In this document: positions 40,215 through 50,551 of the stretch, piece after piece | Numbering within the stretch: position 1 is the first letter of the stretch | Layout: every line of letters begins with the position of its first letter | The notes under the pieces: model-generated | Database searches by the model: none | What the model saw: only the letters and a program-made list of their open reading frames with translations | What the model was told of the DNA's origin: nothing | Translations under genes and position numbers: made by a program | NCBI GenBank assembly: GCA_964430565.1 | Contig: CAYSFD010000048.1 | Location: 124,001 to 188,000 of the forward strand | DNA: 64,000 nt | Source: VBDM01 sp964430565 | Lineage (GTDB): Bacteria; Pseudomonadota; Gammaproteobacteria; Burkholderiales; SG8-39 | Direction: 5' to 3'

Positions 40215-42185
40215 ATGAGCGCGATTGGAAAAGCGGATCTGCCCGGGAAAGGGTCAGAGGCCGGATCGAACGAATACGATCCGGGCGCGTACGAGCTGCT
40301 GAAGACCATCGACGATCCGGCCGCGCTTCGCACGCTGGATCGCAAGGGGCTGCAGCGGCTCGCCGACGAGTTGCGCACTTTCATTCTCGAATCGGTGAGT
40401 CAGACCGGCGGCCATCTGTCCTCCAACCTGGGGACGGTCGAGCTCACCATCGCGCTGCACCACGTCTTCACCACGCCTCACGACCGGATCGTGTGGGACG
40501 TGGGACACCAGACCTATCCGCACAAGATCCTCACCGGCCGCCGCGACGCGATGGCACGGGTGCGCATGATGGGAGGCATTTCCGGCTTTCCGCGCCGCAG
40601 TGAGAGCGAGTACGACACTTTTGGCACCGCCCATTCGAGCACCTCGATCAGCGCCGCGCTCGGCATGGCTCTAGGCGCGAAACTGAAAGGCGAGGTTGGC
40701 GACAAGCGCCGCCACGTCGTCGCTGTCATCGGCGACGGCGCCATGTCGGCGGGCATGGCTTTCGAAGCTCTCAACAACGCGGGAGTGATGGACACCGATC
40801 TTCTGGTGATCCTGAACGACAACGACATGTCGATCTCGCCGGCGGTGGGCGCGCTCAACCGCTATCTTGCGCGGCTGATGTCGGGGCGCTTCTACGCCGC
40901 GGCGAAGAAAGCGGGCGAGAAGGTGCTCGCCAGCATGCCGCCGCTGCTGGAGCTGGCGAAGAAGGTGGAGGAGCACGCCAAGGGATTGGTCGTTCCCTCG
41001 ACCTTGTTCGAGGAGTTCGGTTTCAACTACGTCGGCCCGATCGACGGCCACGATCTCGATTCGCTCGTTCCGACGCTGAAGAACATCAAGGAGCTGAAGG
41101 GTCCGCAGTTCCTGCATGTCGTCACGAAAAAGGGACAGGGCTACAAGCTCGCCGAGGCCGATCCGGTCCTGTATCACGGCCCGGGCAAGTTCGATCCCGC
41201 CGAGGGCATCAGGAAAGCGAGCGGCGGCAAGCCGACCTATACGCAGGTGTTCGGCGACTGGCTGTGCGACATGGCGAAGCTCGACGCGCGCCTGGTCGGC
41301 ATCACGCCGGCGATGCGCGAAGGTTCGGGGCTGGTGCGCTTCGCCCAGGAGTTTCCCGACCGGTACTTCGACGTGGGCATCGCCGAGCAGCACGCCGTCA
41401 CTTTTGCCGCGGGGCTTGCATGCGAGGGCCTGAAGCCCGTACTTGCGATCTACTCGACTTTTCTTCAACGCGGCTACGACCAGTTGATCCACGACGTCTG
41501 CATCCAGAACCTGCCGATCGTGTTCGCGCTCGATCGCGCGGGCCTCGTGGGAGGCGACGGGGCCACGCACAACGGCGCGTTCGACCTCGCGTATCTGCGC
41601 TGCCTGCCCAACATGGTGGTGATGGCCCCGAGCGACGAGAACGAGTGCCGCCAGATGCTCTGCACGGCGTTTTCGCTCGATCAACCTGCCGCCGTGCGCT
41701 ACCCGCGCGGCAGCGGTCCGGGTGTCCCGGTAGCGAAGGAAATGCTTACGCTGCCTTTGGGCAAGGGACAGGTGCGGCGGCGCGGCCCCGGTGGAAAGGG
41801 CGGCGTCGCCATTCTCGCGTTCGGGAACCTGCTCAAGGCCGCGCTTGAAGCGGCGGGCGAGCTGGACGCGACGGTCGCCGATATGCGTTTTGTGAAGCCC
41901 CTGGATGCGGATCTCGCGGCCGAACTGGCCGGAACGCACGAACTCGTCGTCACCATCGAGGAGAACACAGTCATGGGCGGCGCGGGGAGCGCGGTGGCCG
42001 AGGCGCTCGCCGCGCGCTCGCTGGCCACGCCGCTCCTTCAGCTCGGGTTGCCCGACCGCTACGTCGATCACGGCGACCAGGCGCAATTGCTCGCTTCGAT
42101 CGGCCTGGACAAGGCAGGCATCGTCGCTTCAATCCGCGCGCGTCTCGCAAAAGCCGGGAACGGGGCGCATGCTAGTATTATCTAA
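40215..42185 (+). CDS. dxs: 1-deoxy-D-xylulose-5-phosphate synthase
   Basis: The 656-residue TPP enzyme of the MEP isoprenoid pathway joins pyruvate and glyceraldehyde-3-phosphate. It shows the TPP site 'GDGAMSAGMAFEALNNAG' with 'NDNDMSISPAVG' and the transketolase-type second domain 'YFDVGIAEQHAVTFAAGLA'. ATG 40215 is chosen over a TTG at 40194. The start codon lies in the loop of a hairpin (CGCGCTC/GAGCGCG), and GATAAT at 40200-40205 could act as a -10 for an extra promoter. Confidence 0.96.
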   Translation: MSAIGKADLPGKGSEAGSNEYDPGAYELLKTIDDPAALRTLDRKGLQRLADELRTFILESVSQTGGHLSSNLGTVELTIALHHVFTTPHDRIVWDVGHQTYPHKILTGRRDAMARVRMMGGISGFPRRSESEYDTFGTAHSSTSISAALGMALGAKLKGEVGDKRRHVVAVIGDGAMSAGMAFEALNNAGVMDTDLLVILNDNDMSISPAVGALNRYLARLMSGRFYAAAKKAGEKVLASMPPLLELAKKVEEHAKGLVVPSTLFEEFGFNYVGPIDGHDLDSLVPTLKNIKELKGPQFLHVVTKKGQGYKLAEADPVLYHGPGKFDPAEGIRKASGGKPTYTQVFGDWLCDMAKLDARLVGITPAMREGSGLVRFAQEFPDRYFDVGIAEQHAVTFAAGLACEGLKPVLAIYSTFLQRGYDQLIHDVCIQNLPIVFALDRAGLVGGDGATHNGAFDLAYLRCLPNMVVMAPSDENECRQMLCTAFSLDQPAAVRYPRGSGPGVPVAKEMLTLPLGKGQVRRRGPGGKGGVAILAFGNLLKAALEAAGELDATVADMRFVKPLDADLAAELAGTHELVVTIEENTVMGGAGSAVAEALAARSLATPLLQLGLPDRYVDHGDQAQLLASIGLDKAGIVASIRARLAKAGNGAHASII

Positions 42186-42215
42186 CCCTGAGGCCCATCT
42201 GAAGGAACGCACTTC

Positions 42216-43022
42216 GTGAACATCCGCGACCCGCTTGCCATTCCCGACGTCCAGAGTTTCGAGGACAGGCGCAAGCTCGCCATCAACCAGGTCGGGATCA
42301 AGGCGATCCGCCATCCGATTCGCGTTGCCGAGCGCTCGGGCGAGGTGCAGCACACCATAGCGACCTTCAACATGTACGTCGGCCTGCCGCACCAGTTCAA
42401 GGGCACGCACATGTCGCGCTTCGTCGAGATCCTGAACGCTCACGAGCGCGAGATCTCGGTGGACACGTTCAAGGTGATGCTGGACGAGATGATCCAGCGC
42501 CTGGAAGCGCAGTCCGGTCACATCGAGATGACCTTTCCGTACTTCGTCAACAAGGCGGCGCCGATCTCGAAGGTGAAAAGCCTGATGGACTACGAAGTCA
42601 CTTTCGTCGGCGAGATCGAGAAGGGCGAGAAGTGCTTCAAGATGAAAGTCGTCGTGCCGGTGACCAGCCTGTGCCCGTGCTCCAAGCGCATCTCGGATTA
42701 CGGGGCACACAATCAGCGCTCGCACGTCACGATCACCGCGCGCACCGAAGGGTTCGTGTGGATCGAGGAGCTGGTCGATTACGCGGAGAAGCACGCCTCA
42801 AGCGAGTTGTACGGGCTGCTGAAGCGGCCCGACGAGAAGTTCGTCACCGAGCGCGCTTACGACAACCCCAAGTTCGTCGAGGACATGGTGCGCGACATCG
42901 CCGCGGAGCTCAACCGCGACAAGCGCATCGAGTGGTACCAGGTGGAGTCGGAGAACTTTGAGTCGATTCACAACCACTCGGCCTACGCGCTCATCGAGAA
43001 GGACAAGACAAAGAAGAGCTGA
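42216..43022 (+). CDS. folE2: GTP cyclohydrolase FolE2 (type IB)
   Basis: The 268-residue protein is of the FolE2/MptA family: metal-ligand Cys in 'VTSLCPCSKRISDYGAHNQR', plus 'HQFKGTHMSRFVEILN' and 'ERAYDNPKFVEDMVRDIA'. It makes dihydroneopterin triphosphate for folate and can use metals other than zinc, which is why many genomes keep it as the zinc-sparing form. It follows dxs by 30 bases and is probably co-transcribed. No zinc-responsive (Zur) operator was recognised in the short gap. Confidence 0.95.
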   Translation: MNIRDPLAIPDVQSFEDRRKLAINQVGIKAIRHPIRVAERSGEVQHTIATFNMYVGLPHQFKGTHMSRFVEILNAHEREISVDTFKVMLDEMIQRLEAQSGHIEMTFPYFVNKAAPISKVKSLMDYEVTFVGEIEKGEKCFKMKVVVPVTSLCPCSKRISDYGAHNQRSHVTITARTEGFVWIEELVDYAEKHASSELYGLLKRPDEKFVTERAYDNPKFVEDMVRDIAAELNRDKRIEWYQVESENFESIHNHSAYALIEKDKTKKS

Positions 43023-43095
43023 TACGAACAGGGGAACCCCAACGGTTCCCCCGTTACGCCTGATACGAACAGGGGAACCCAGGTTCCCCCGTTAC
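43020..43095. repeat. Two tandem copies of an inverted-repeat element after folE2
   Basis: Two direct copies begin at 43020 and 43061. Each starts 'tgatacgaacaggggaacc' and ends 'ggttcccccgttac', so each can fold back on itself through GGGGAACC/GGTTCCCC. The first copy contains the folE2 stop codon. They could act as terminators for folE2 and for the converging protease gene. Confidence 0.75.
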
Positions 43096-43110
43096 CCTCT
43101 CCCTCTCCTC

Positions 43111-43755
43111 CTAGAAGCGCTTGATGAGCACCATCGTCTGGCCTTCGCGCCTCATGTCCATGCGGTTGAGGAAGCTCATGCCGAGCAAGGCTATCGGCAG
43201 GTTGCCTTCCAACACGGCGGCGTCCACGTTGTTGACCACGATGCTTCCGACCTGCACCGTATCGAGCTTTACCCTATAGGCTACCGCCGTGCCGTTGGCC
43301 GTCCCGACCAGGCCCCGCTCTCCCTTGCGATAGTCGATCCCTAACCGAGTGGCGTCGGCGGACGAGAGCGCAATAGTCGTGGCTCCCGTATCGACCAGAA
43401 AACGCACCATCCCGCCGTTGACCTGCCCCTCCACGACGAAGTGGCCGCGCGGATCGGCCGTCAGCGTGGTGCTCTGGGAAGACTGTGCAGAAGCCGGGCC
43501 CGCGCGGTGCTGCCCGATATTCAGTTTCTTCTGTTGTCCGCCGATCTCAAAAATGGCGGAATCGCGGTCGGTGGAGAGCAAGATCACACCCTGCGCGGTC
43601 TTCTGGCCCACAGAAAGCGTGCGGATGGGTCCGCCGTCGATCACGACGACCGCTTTGCCGGGGAAAAGCCCGATGACGTTGATGTCGACGGCGTGACCGG
43701 CTAGAGGCAGCAGCAAGATCAGGGACGCTACAATACAAGAACGCAGAACGAGCAC
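43111..43755 (-). CDS. Retropepsin-like aspartyl protease (clan AA, TIGR02281 type)
   Basis: From GTG 43755 (behind GGAGGGAAGG) this is 214 residues. An N-terminal signal or anchor ('CIVASLILLLPLAGHA') is followed by a domain of unknown fold and then a single-lobed aspartic protease: 'FLVDTGATTIALSSADATRL' with the catalytic DTG and 'VLEGNLPIALLGMSFLNRM'. Such proteins dimerise to form the active site. The longer reading to 44031 would lie over the divergent amidotransferase gene and is rejected. It is presumably periplasmic; the substrate is unknown. Confidence 0.85.
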   Translation of the reverse strand: MLVLRSCIVASLILLLPLAGHAVDINVIGLFPGKAVVVIDGGPIRTLSVGQKTAQGVILLSTDRDSAIFEIGGQQKKLNIGQHRAGPASAQSSQSTTLTADPRGHFVVEGQVNGGMVRFLVDTGATTIALSSADATRLGIDYRKGERGLVGTANGTAVAYRVKLDTVQVGSIVVNNVDAAVLEGNLPIALLGMSFLNRMDMRREGQTMVLIKRF

Positions 43756-43773
43756 GAAGACCTTCCCTCCCAG

Positions 43774-44478
43774 ATGAAACCTGTTGCGATTTTTCGGCAC
43801 AGCGATACCGAGGGGCCAGGCTATTTTGCCACATTCCTCGAGGCGCACCGCGTTCCCTGGACGCTCGTCAAAGTGGACGCGGGCGAGCAGGTCCCTGCGG
43901 ATCCGCGCGGCTTTTCGGGCCTCGCGTTCATGGGCGGACCGATGAGCGTGAACGACGATCTGCCGTGGATATCCAAAGTGCTCGGGCTCGTAAACGAGGC
44001 GGTCGATGCGGATACTCCGGTGCTCGGCCATTGCCTCGGCGGGCAGCTCATCGCCAAGGCTTTAGGGGGTAAAGTGACGCGCAACGCCGTGAAGGAAATC
44101 GGCTGGGGCGCAGTCACCGTCGAGGACAACGCCCAAGCGCGAGAGTGGTTCGGCGCGACGCGAGAGTTTTCAGGGTTTCACTGGCACGGCGAGACCTTCA
44201 CCATTCCGCCGAAGGCGACGCGGATCGCGGCGAGTCCGCATTGCGAGAATCAGGCTTTCGCGCTCGGCAAGCATCTGGGCATGCAGTGCCACGTCGAGAT
44301 GACCCCCGAGCTGATCCGCACCTGGTGCGAGGACTGGGAAAAGGAGCTCGTCGCGAAAGCTGGGCCTTCGGTTCAAACCCCGCAGCAGATGTATGAGCGG
44401 CTCGACGAGCGCGTGCGCTCGCTCAATGAAATAGCCGCACGGGTGTACCAGCGCTGGATCGAGGGGCTCAAGCGATAA
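43774..44478 (+). CDS. Class I glutamine amidotransferase (GMP synthase-like)
   Basis: The 234-residue triad amidotransferase has nucleophile Cys87 in 'VLGHCLGGQLIAKALGG', oxyanion 'FMGGPMSVND', and His/Glu in 'MQCHVEMTPEL'. It resembles the stand-alone GuaA-amidotransferase-like family whose members include gamma-glutamyl hydrolases of polyamine or ester adducts. No synthetase domain is attached. It starts 18 bases from the divergent protease start, so the two share a promoter region. Confidence 0.88.
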   Translation: MKPVAIFRHSDTEGPGYFATFLEAHRVPWTLVKVDAGEQVPADPRGFSGLAFMGGPMSVNDDLPWISKVLGLVNEAVDADTPVLGHCLGGQLIAKALGGKVTRNAVKEIGWGAVTVEDNAQAREWFGATREFSGFHWHGETFTIPPKATRIAASPHCENQAFALGKHLGMQCHVEMTPELIRTWCEDWEKELVAKAGPSVQTPQQMYERLDERVRSLNEIAARVYQRWIEGLKR

Positions 44479-44554
44479 GCCAGGGCATCGCACTCGCCGC
44501 AAACGACGAGGTGGTGATCGTCGGGGCGCTGAGCGGGGGGTAGAAAAGAATTTT

Positions 44555-44598
44555 CCCCTCCTTATCAAGGAGGGGTGCCGGCGAAGCCGGCGGGGTGG
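44555..44598. repeat. Intergenic palindromic repeat
   Basis: CCCCTCCTT-ATC-AAGGAGGGG (44555-44575) is a perfect 9-base-pair hairpin. It is followed at once by GCCGGC-GAA-GCCGGC (44577-44591) and 'ggggtggtcaat'. This composite looks like a dispersed intergenic repeat and lies at the converging ends of the amidotransferase and yajQ genes, where it may terminate both. Confidence 0.65.
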
Positions 44599-45081
44599 TC
44601 AATCCCGAAAATTCTGAAACTGCAGCGGGATATCCGTCACCGACGTGCGCACCAGCTGGATCGCCGCCTGGAGATCGTCCTTCTTTCCGCCTGATATGCG
44701 CACCGCGGTTCCCTGGATACTCGCCTGGACCTTCATCTTCGAGTCCTTCACGAGTTTCACGATGGCTTTCGCCTTCTCCTGCTCGATCCCGACCTTGACA
44801 GCGATCGGCTGCTTCATCTTGGTGCCGATCTTCTCGATGTTCTTCGTATCGAGCATGCGCGCGTCCACGCCGCGCTTGGCGCACTTGGTGAGAAAGACGT
44901 CGGTCACCTGCTTCAGCTTGAAGTCGTCGTCGGCGTAGAGCGTCAGCGCGAGCTCGTTTTGCTCGATGCGCGCGTCCGAGCCCTTGAAGTCGAAGCGGTT
45001 CGAGATCTCCTTGTTCGCCTGATCGACGGCGTTCTTCAGCTCGACCTTGTTGACTTCCGAGACGATGTCGAAGGAGGGCAT
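44599..45081 (-). CDS. yajQ: YajQ-family nucleotide (c-di-GMP)-binding protein
   Basis: The 160-residue protein is clearly YajQ: 'MPSFDIVSEVNKVELKNAVD', 'ISNRFDFKGSDARIEQNEL' and 'KKDDLQAAIQLVRTSVTDIP'. The fold is two ferredoxin-like halves. Members bind c-di-GMP in Xanthomonas and Pseudomonas and influence transcription. No cyclase gene is adjacent, but the I-site protein at 1952-3166 shows c-di-GMP signalling is in use. Confidence 0.95.
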   Translation of the reverse strand: MPSFDIVSEVNKVELKNAVDQANKEISNRFDFKGSDARIEQNELALTLYADDDFKLKQVTDVFLTKCAKRGVDARMLDTKNIEKIGTKMKQPIAVKVGIEQEKAKAIVKLVKDSKMKVQASIQGTAVRISGGKKDDLQAAIQLVRTSVTDIPLQFQNFRD

Positions 45082-45117
45082 GGAAACGTCATGTTGATCC
45101 CGACCCGGAGAATGATA

Positions 45118-46536
45118 CTACGGGAGGAAGCTGAGGTAGCTTGAACCGAAGTTCGTCGGAAAGTTCGGCAGGACGGTCCCCATGTCGGTGTTGCTCACGC
45201 CCATCCAGCGGGCGAACGTCGCCGCGTACTGATCGACGGAAATGCCTGGAATCAGGTTTCCCTGCCCGATATCGGCGGGATTGCCGGCACCGAAGACCGT
45301 CGGATGGAACGTCCCGTACACGTTGCCTCCCTGGACCGCACCGCCGAGCACGAAATGATGCGAGCCCCAGCCGTGGTCGGATCCGTCGCCGTTGGAGGTG
45401 AGCGTGCGGCCAAAGTCCGAAGCGGTGAAGAGCGTCACCTGGTCCTGCACGCCCAACGTCACGAGCCACTGGTAGAACGCTGCCACCGCGCCGTTGACCT
45501 GAGTCAGTTGCTGGGCGTGCCCAGTGAGGAGGACATCGTGGTTGTCGAAACCGCCGATACTCACCAGAAACACCTGCCTGTTCGTCTGGAGCGCGCTGGC
45601 CACGGAGATGATCCGGGCCACAATCGCAAGCTGTGACGCGAGGTTGTTGTTAGGAGGGACGGTGGGGTTGAATAACGAAGCTCCCAGTGCGCTGCTCAAC
45701 TGCTGATTTGCATCGATCGAGCGGTCCGTTACCACCCCCAGTTCGTTTTCAAGGAGGTTCGTGCTCGCGCCAGTGATGAGGCTTTGGTAGGCGCTGGTCG
45801 CTGCGGCCGGAGCACCGTAGAGGTTGCCTGGGACGATGCCCGCAATAGGCGTGGATCCACTGGAGCCGACTCGATATTGAATGACATCTTCTCCCGAAAG
45901 GAATACCGAGCTGCCGCCGGCAGAAATGCAGGTGAACAATCGATTGTTCGCCGGATTCGTATTTTGGCTCTTGAGCAGGTCGCCGATCTTTCCGCCCCAG
46001 CCGATCTTCGCGCCTTCACCGATGGGCCGATACGCCTGCCACACCGACTGCTGGTCGTTGTGTGAGAAGAGCTGCGGGGGTTTTGGCACTGAGGGATTCT
46101 GGTAATCCGCTTTGGTCGGTATCGGAACAACCAGCGGTCCGACATTGGCAACCACTGCGAGCTTGCCCGCGGTCCAATGCGTTTTGAACGCCGTCAGCGC
46201 GGGATGGAAGGCGAAGTCGCGCCCGCCCTGCGAGGCGACCGGGCCGGTGGCCGTCGGGGCGAGACCGGGGGGGTTGGCAGCAGTTGGATCGCGCGAGATC
46301 GCGATTGACGCACGCGCCGCGTTGTATTGGTCGTACGACGCCTGGTCGTAGGGGATGAAGGTATTGGTATGGTCGTTCCCGCCATAGAAGAAAAGGCACA
46401 CGAGAGCTTTGTACGTTCCCGGGGTCGCCGCGGACGCCGCGTTGATCGCGGCGAGATTGAGGGCGAAGGGGCTGGCCGCACCGGCCATGGACAGGGCCGA
46501 GCAGGTCTTGAGGAAATGGCGGCGGGATTCGCGCAT
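45118..46536 (-). CDS. DUF1501 (Tat-exported) protein
   Basis: The 472-residue protein has a twin-arginine signal ('RESRRHFLKTCSALSMAG') and the DUF1501 fold of sulfatase-like/alkaline-phosphatase-related proteins: 'YKALVCLFFYGGNDHTNTFI', 'FTASDFGRTLTSNGDGSDHG' and 'HFVLGGAVQGG'. It is exported folded to the periplasm. DUF1501 genes are usually paired with DUF1800 genes, as here (17 bases upstream). The role of the pair is not established. Confidence 0.9.
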   Translation of the reverse strand: MRESRRHFLKTCSALSMAGAASPFALNLAAINAASAATPGTYKALVCLFFYGGNDHTNTFIPYDQASYDQYNAARASIAISRDPTAANPPGLAPTATGPVASQGGRDFAFHPALTAFKTHWTAGKLAVVANVGPLVVPIPTKADYQNPSVPKPPQLFSHNDQQSVWQAYRPIGEGAKIGWGGKIGDLLKSQNTNPANNRLFTCISAGGSSVFLSGEDVIQYRVGSSGSTPIAGIVPGNLYGAPAAATSAYQSLITGASTNLLENELGVVTDRSIDANQQLSSALGASLFNPTVPPNNNLASQLAIVARIISVASALQTNRQVFLVSIGGFDNHDVLLTGHAQQLTQVNGAVAAFYQWLVTLGVQDQVTLFTASDFGRTLTSNGDGSDHGWGSHHFVLGGAVQGGNVYGTFHPTVFGAGNPADIGQGNLIPGISVDQYAATFARWMGVSNTDMGTVLPNFPTNFGSSYLSFLP

Positions 46537-46553
46537 GGTTTTCGCTCCGGGAC

Positions 46554-48278
46554 TTATTTCTGCACGAGATAATCGGGCGACGACAGAGTGAAAAACACCG
46601 CGACCCGCGTGCGATTCAGGCGGGCGGTCGTCTGGTTGCTGCCCGGGTACGGGATCGAGTTGACCGCGCTGACGATGAGGTTCCGCGTCCCGGTGCTCAT
46701 GGCCCCGCCGGTGAGGAGCATGCTCACGCGATCGACCAGGGCAATGGCGTCGTGGGCGAGTGCGATCTCGGCGGTGTAGTCCGGCTGGATATCGTTATTC
46801 GTTCCGGCGCCGCTCTGAACGCGGTTCCTCATGTAGTTCGAATAGCCGACCACGGAGATCTCGTTGATGGTCTGGAACTCGGGAGCGACGAGGCCCGCGG
46901 TTGCGATCGGAGTGTTGGGGGGGACATAACCCGGCCGGAAGAAATTGAACACCGTCGGCGAGCGCCACGGCGACTGGCCGAGTTGGCTAGCCGGATCGTC
47001 GGTCGTGCCGAGCCGGAAGTTGCCCGAGGTCGAGCGCGCGTTGAACGCGCGCATCCACTGAGCGAGGCGCAGAACGGGCTCGCGCACCTTGCCTTGATCT
47101 CCTGCCGGAGCTGTCCGGGCTTCAGGGTCGAGCAGGATCGCGGCGACCGTCGCGCGCAGATCGCCGCGCTGGCCCGTGCCCACGATGTACTGGCCCGACT
47201 GGTAGCGCCCCATATCGAATGCCTGAGCGACGCGGAAGACGTATGCCGGCGAGGGGTTGCTAGTTACCAGGCGCTGGATGAGCTGCCGCCCGATGAACGG
47301 ACCGACGTTGGCATGGTTGAAGATCGTGTTGAGGGCGGTGTTCAGGTCTCCGACGGGATCGGGAGTAGCGTTCGCCGCAATGGTTGTCCCGAGGAAGGTC
47401 TTGTCCGAGGTCGAGTGGAACTGCGGGAAAGCCTGCATGGGCATCACTTCCCGGTTCGGGGATTGCGTGCCGCCGCCGTTGAAGCATGCGTTGCCCGTCC
47501 CGCAGCCCGCCCAGGAAAAGCCGGTGAACACGCGCGACAGGCCGATGATGTCGTTGGGGCCGTAGGTCTCGACGGGCCCGCTTACGAGCGTGCCGTCCAG
47601 GTTCAATTGATAGAGACCGATCGAGAAGAGCTGCATCACCTCGCGCGCGTAGTTCTGGTCGGGAATGCGGTTGCCCGATTCCTTCTGGTTGCGCAGGTGC
47701 GAAAGGTACAGACCCATCATCGGATGCAGCGTCACGTCCCGGAGCAGGTCGCGATAGTTCCCAAAGGCATTGCTGGTGAGCATGTCCATGTAGGACGCGA
47801 CGCCGCGCCGGTAGTTCTGGAGGTTCGCATCCTGAAGCGAGATCACGAAAATCTGCGACAGCGCGAACGCCACGCGCCGTCTGAGCTGGTTCCACCCGGT
47901 CGCCGACTCTCTCCAAAAGGTGTGCATGACCTCGTTGTCGCTGAGGGTCGCCGGGTCGATGGTGTTGACATACCCCTCATGCGTGCGGTGGGTGGGCATG
48001 TAGAACTGGTCTTCCAGAATCGCGCTGTAGCCGTACTGCCGCGCTTTGGCCATTTCGGCGTCGTTCGCGCCGAAAGAAACCTGGTTCAGGAAGCGCGCCG
48101 CGTCATTCGCACTCGGCAAGGGATATGCTGAACGCGGCACGGCCGCGAGATTGACGCCGCTTCCCTGCGGCCCCGTCGTGGTGTCTTCGGCCGTGATGTC
48201 TTGGCCGCAGCCGCCAAGGCCGCCGCCCAGTGCGACAGCGAAAAGCGCCGCGCCGAGAGCGTGAAGTGGATGGCGCAT
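46554..48278 (-). CDS. DUF1800 lipoprotein
   Basis: From ATG 48278 (AAGGAGG nine bases upstream) this is 574 residues. A lipobox 'LGGGLGGCGQD' is followed by the DUF1800 domain: 'ARFLNQVSFGANDAEMAKAR', 'NDNEVMHTFWRES'-like, 'YAREVMQLFSIGLYQLNLDG' and 'SPWRSPTVFNFFRPGY'. It is probably surface or periplasmic and acts with the DUF1501 protein encoded next. The function is unknown in the family. Confidence 0.9.
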   Translation of the reverse strand: MRHPLHALGAALFAVALGGGLGGCGQDITAEDTTTGPQGSGVNLAAVPRSAYPLPSANDAARFLNQVSFGANDAEMAKARQYGYSAILEDQFYMPTHRTHEGYVNTIDPATLSDNEVMHTFWRESATGWNQLRRRVAFALSQIFVISLQDANLQNYRRGVASYMDMLTSNAFGNYRDLLRDVTLHPMMGLYLSHLRNQKESGNRIPDQNYAREVMQLFSIGLYQLNLDGTLVSGPVETYGPNDIIGLSRVFTGFSWAGCGTGNACFNGGGTQSPNREVMPMQAFPQFHSTSDKTFLGTTIAANATPDPVGDLNTALNTIFNHANVGPFIGRQLIQRLVTSNPSPAYVFRVAQAFDMGRYQSGQYIVGTGQRGDLRATVAAILLDPEARTAPAGDQGKVREPVLRLAQWMRAFNARSTSGNFRLGTTDDPASQLGQSPWRSPTVFNFFRPGYVPPNTPIATAGLVAPEFQTINEISVVGYSNYMRNRVQSGAGTNNDIQPDYTAEIALAHDAIALVDRVSMLLTGGAMSTGTRNLIVSAVNSIPYPGSNQTTARLNRTRVAVFFTLSSPDYLVQK

Positions 48279-48558
48279 CGCCGTAACCTCCTTCATGGCT
48301 GGTCTTCCTTTCTCAGACGCGGTGTTCTATTTCTTGGATGGGGCGTTGACTAATCCCCATCGAGTCCATTATCGCGCGCAGGCCCCGGTCGGGTAGCGAA
48401 TTCGCAAGCAGAAACGGAAATGCGTCACGTTGAGCGCAGCATGAACCTCGGACTGTCGGGACCAAGCGACAAGCCGGCGTTCGAGGCGACTTCGATGAAT
48501 CGAAGCGTGCTGAAGGCGACCGCTCAATCGAGGTGATCGACCAAACCTTGCTTTGACG

Positions 48559-49293
48559 TCACAGCTCGACGGTCAGGTTCGGACGGAACCCGGTTGGCTC
48601 TCCCGGATAACCGCGCGGGTTGCAGACTACGCGCGTGCCGCGCACGGCATAGTTGAAGAAGGTGTGAGTGTGTCCGTGAATCCACAGCGCAGCCTGTCCC
48701 ATCATTTCCGAAAGGTCGAGAACGAAGGCGGGGTTGCCCCGGTGGCCGACATAGGCCGGGGCGATCGAGAGCGGATGCGGCGCGAAGTGGGTGATGACGG
48801 CGGTTTTCCCTGGGAAGGGCTCGGCGAGCTTCGCTCCCAGCCAGGCTCGGTGCCGGGAGCAAAGCGCGATCGCGTCTTCCGGCGAGAACTTGCACTCGCC
48901 GATTCGGATCAATTGATAGTCCGGATTCAGCTTGCGCGAGGTTTCGATCACCTCGGGCCGGGAGGTTTGCGGCGCGAGTGAATAGTCGGTCCAGAGCGTG
49001 CAACCAAGGAAGCGCACGCCGCCTACGACAAGTTCGCCACAGTCGAGCAGCTCGACCGCGCTGCCCCGCACCGCCGCCCTCATGGCTTCCTGCACCGAAT
49101 CGAACTCGCCTTCGTAGTACTCGTGGTTTCCCGCGAGGTAGATTATCGGGACGCTGAAAGTCCGCTTCGCCCACTCGATTCCAGCGGCGCCGTTCGCAAT
49201 ATCGCCGGCGAGAACGACGAGGTCGGCGCGCACCTTGGGCGGCTCGAACGGTCGATGCTCGAGATGCAGGTCGGAGTAGATCTGTAAACGCAC
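48559..49293 (-). CDS. Calcineurin-like metallophosphoesterase
   Basis: The 244-residue protein has the five metallophosphoesterase motifs: 'YSDLHLEH' (DxH), 'LAGDIANG' (GDxx), 'LAGNHEYYEG' (GNHE), 'ITHFAPHPL' (H) and 'WIHGHTHTFFNY' (GHxH). The dinuclear metal site should be intact. No signal peptide is visible. The substrate cannot be told. It lies 25 bases downstream of argG on the same strand and might be co-transcribed. Confidence 0.92.
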   Translation of the reverse strand: MRLQIYSDLHLEHRPFEPPKVRADLVVLAGDIANGAAGIEWAKRTFSVPIIYLAGNHEYYEGEFDSVQEAMRAAVRGSAVELLDCGELVVGGVRFLGCTLWTDYSLAPQTSRPEVIETSRKLNPDYQLIRIGECKFSPEDAIALCSRHRAWLGAKLAEPFPGKTAVITHFAPHPLSIAPAYVGHRGNPAFVLDLSEMMGQAALWIHGHTHTFFNYAVRGTRVVCNPRGYPGEPTGFRPNLTVEL

Positions 49294-49318
49294 CGGTCCG
49301 GCCGACGAGGGAGAGAAA

Positions 49319-50547
<1,229 letters not shown>

Positions 50548-50551
<4 letters not shown>

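Noticed and set aside
43755..44031. N-terminal extension of the aspartyl protease
   Set aside because: It would lie opposite the amidotransferase gene and has no signal-like or family sequence; the GTG at 43755 has a good ribosome site.
48297..48558. Possible gene in the gap before the DUF1800 gene
   Set aside because: Frames are short and lack a ribosome site or protein-like content; probably just the promoter region.
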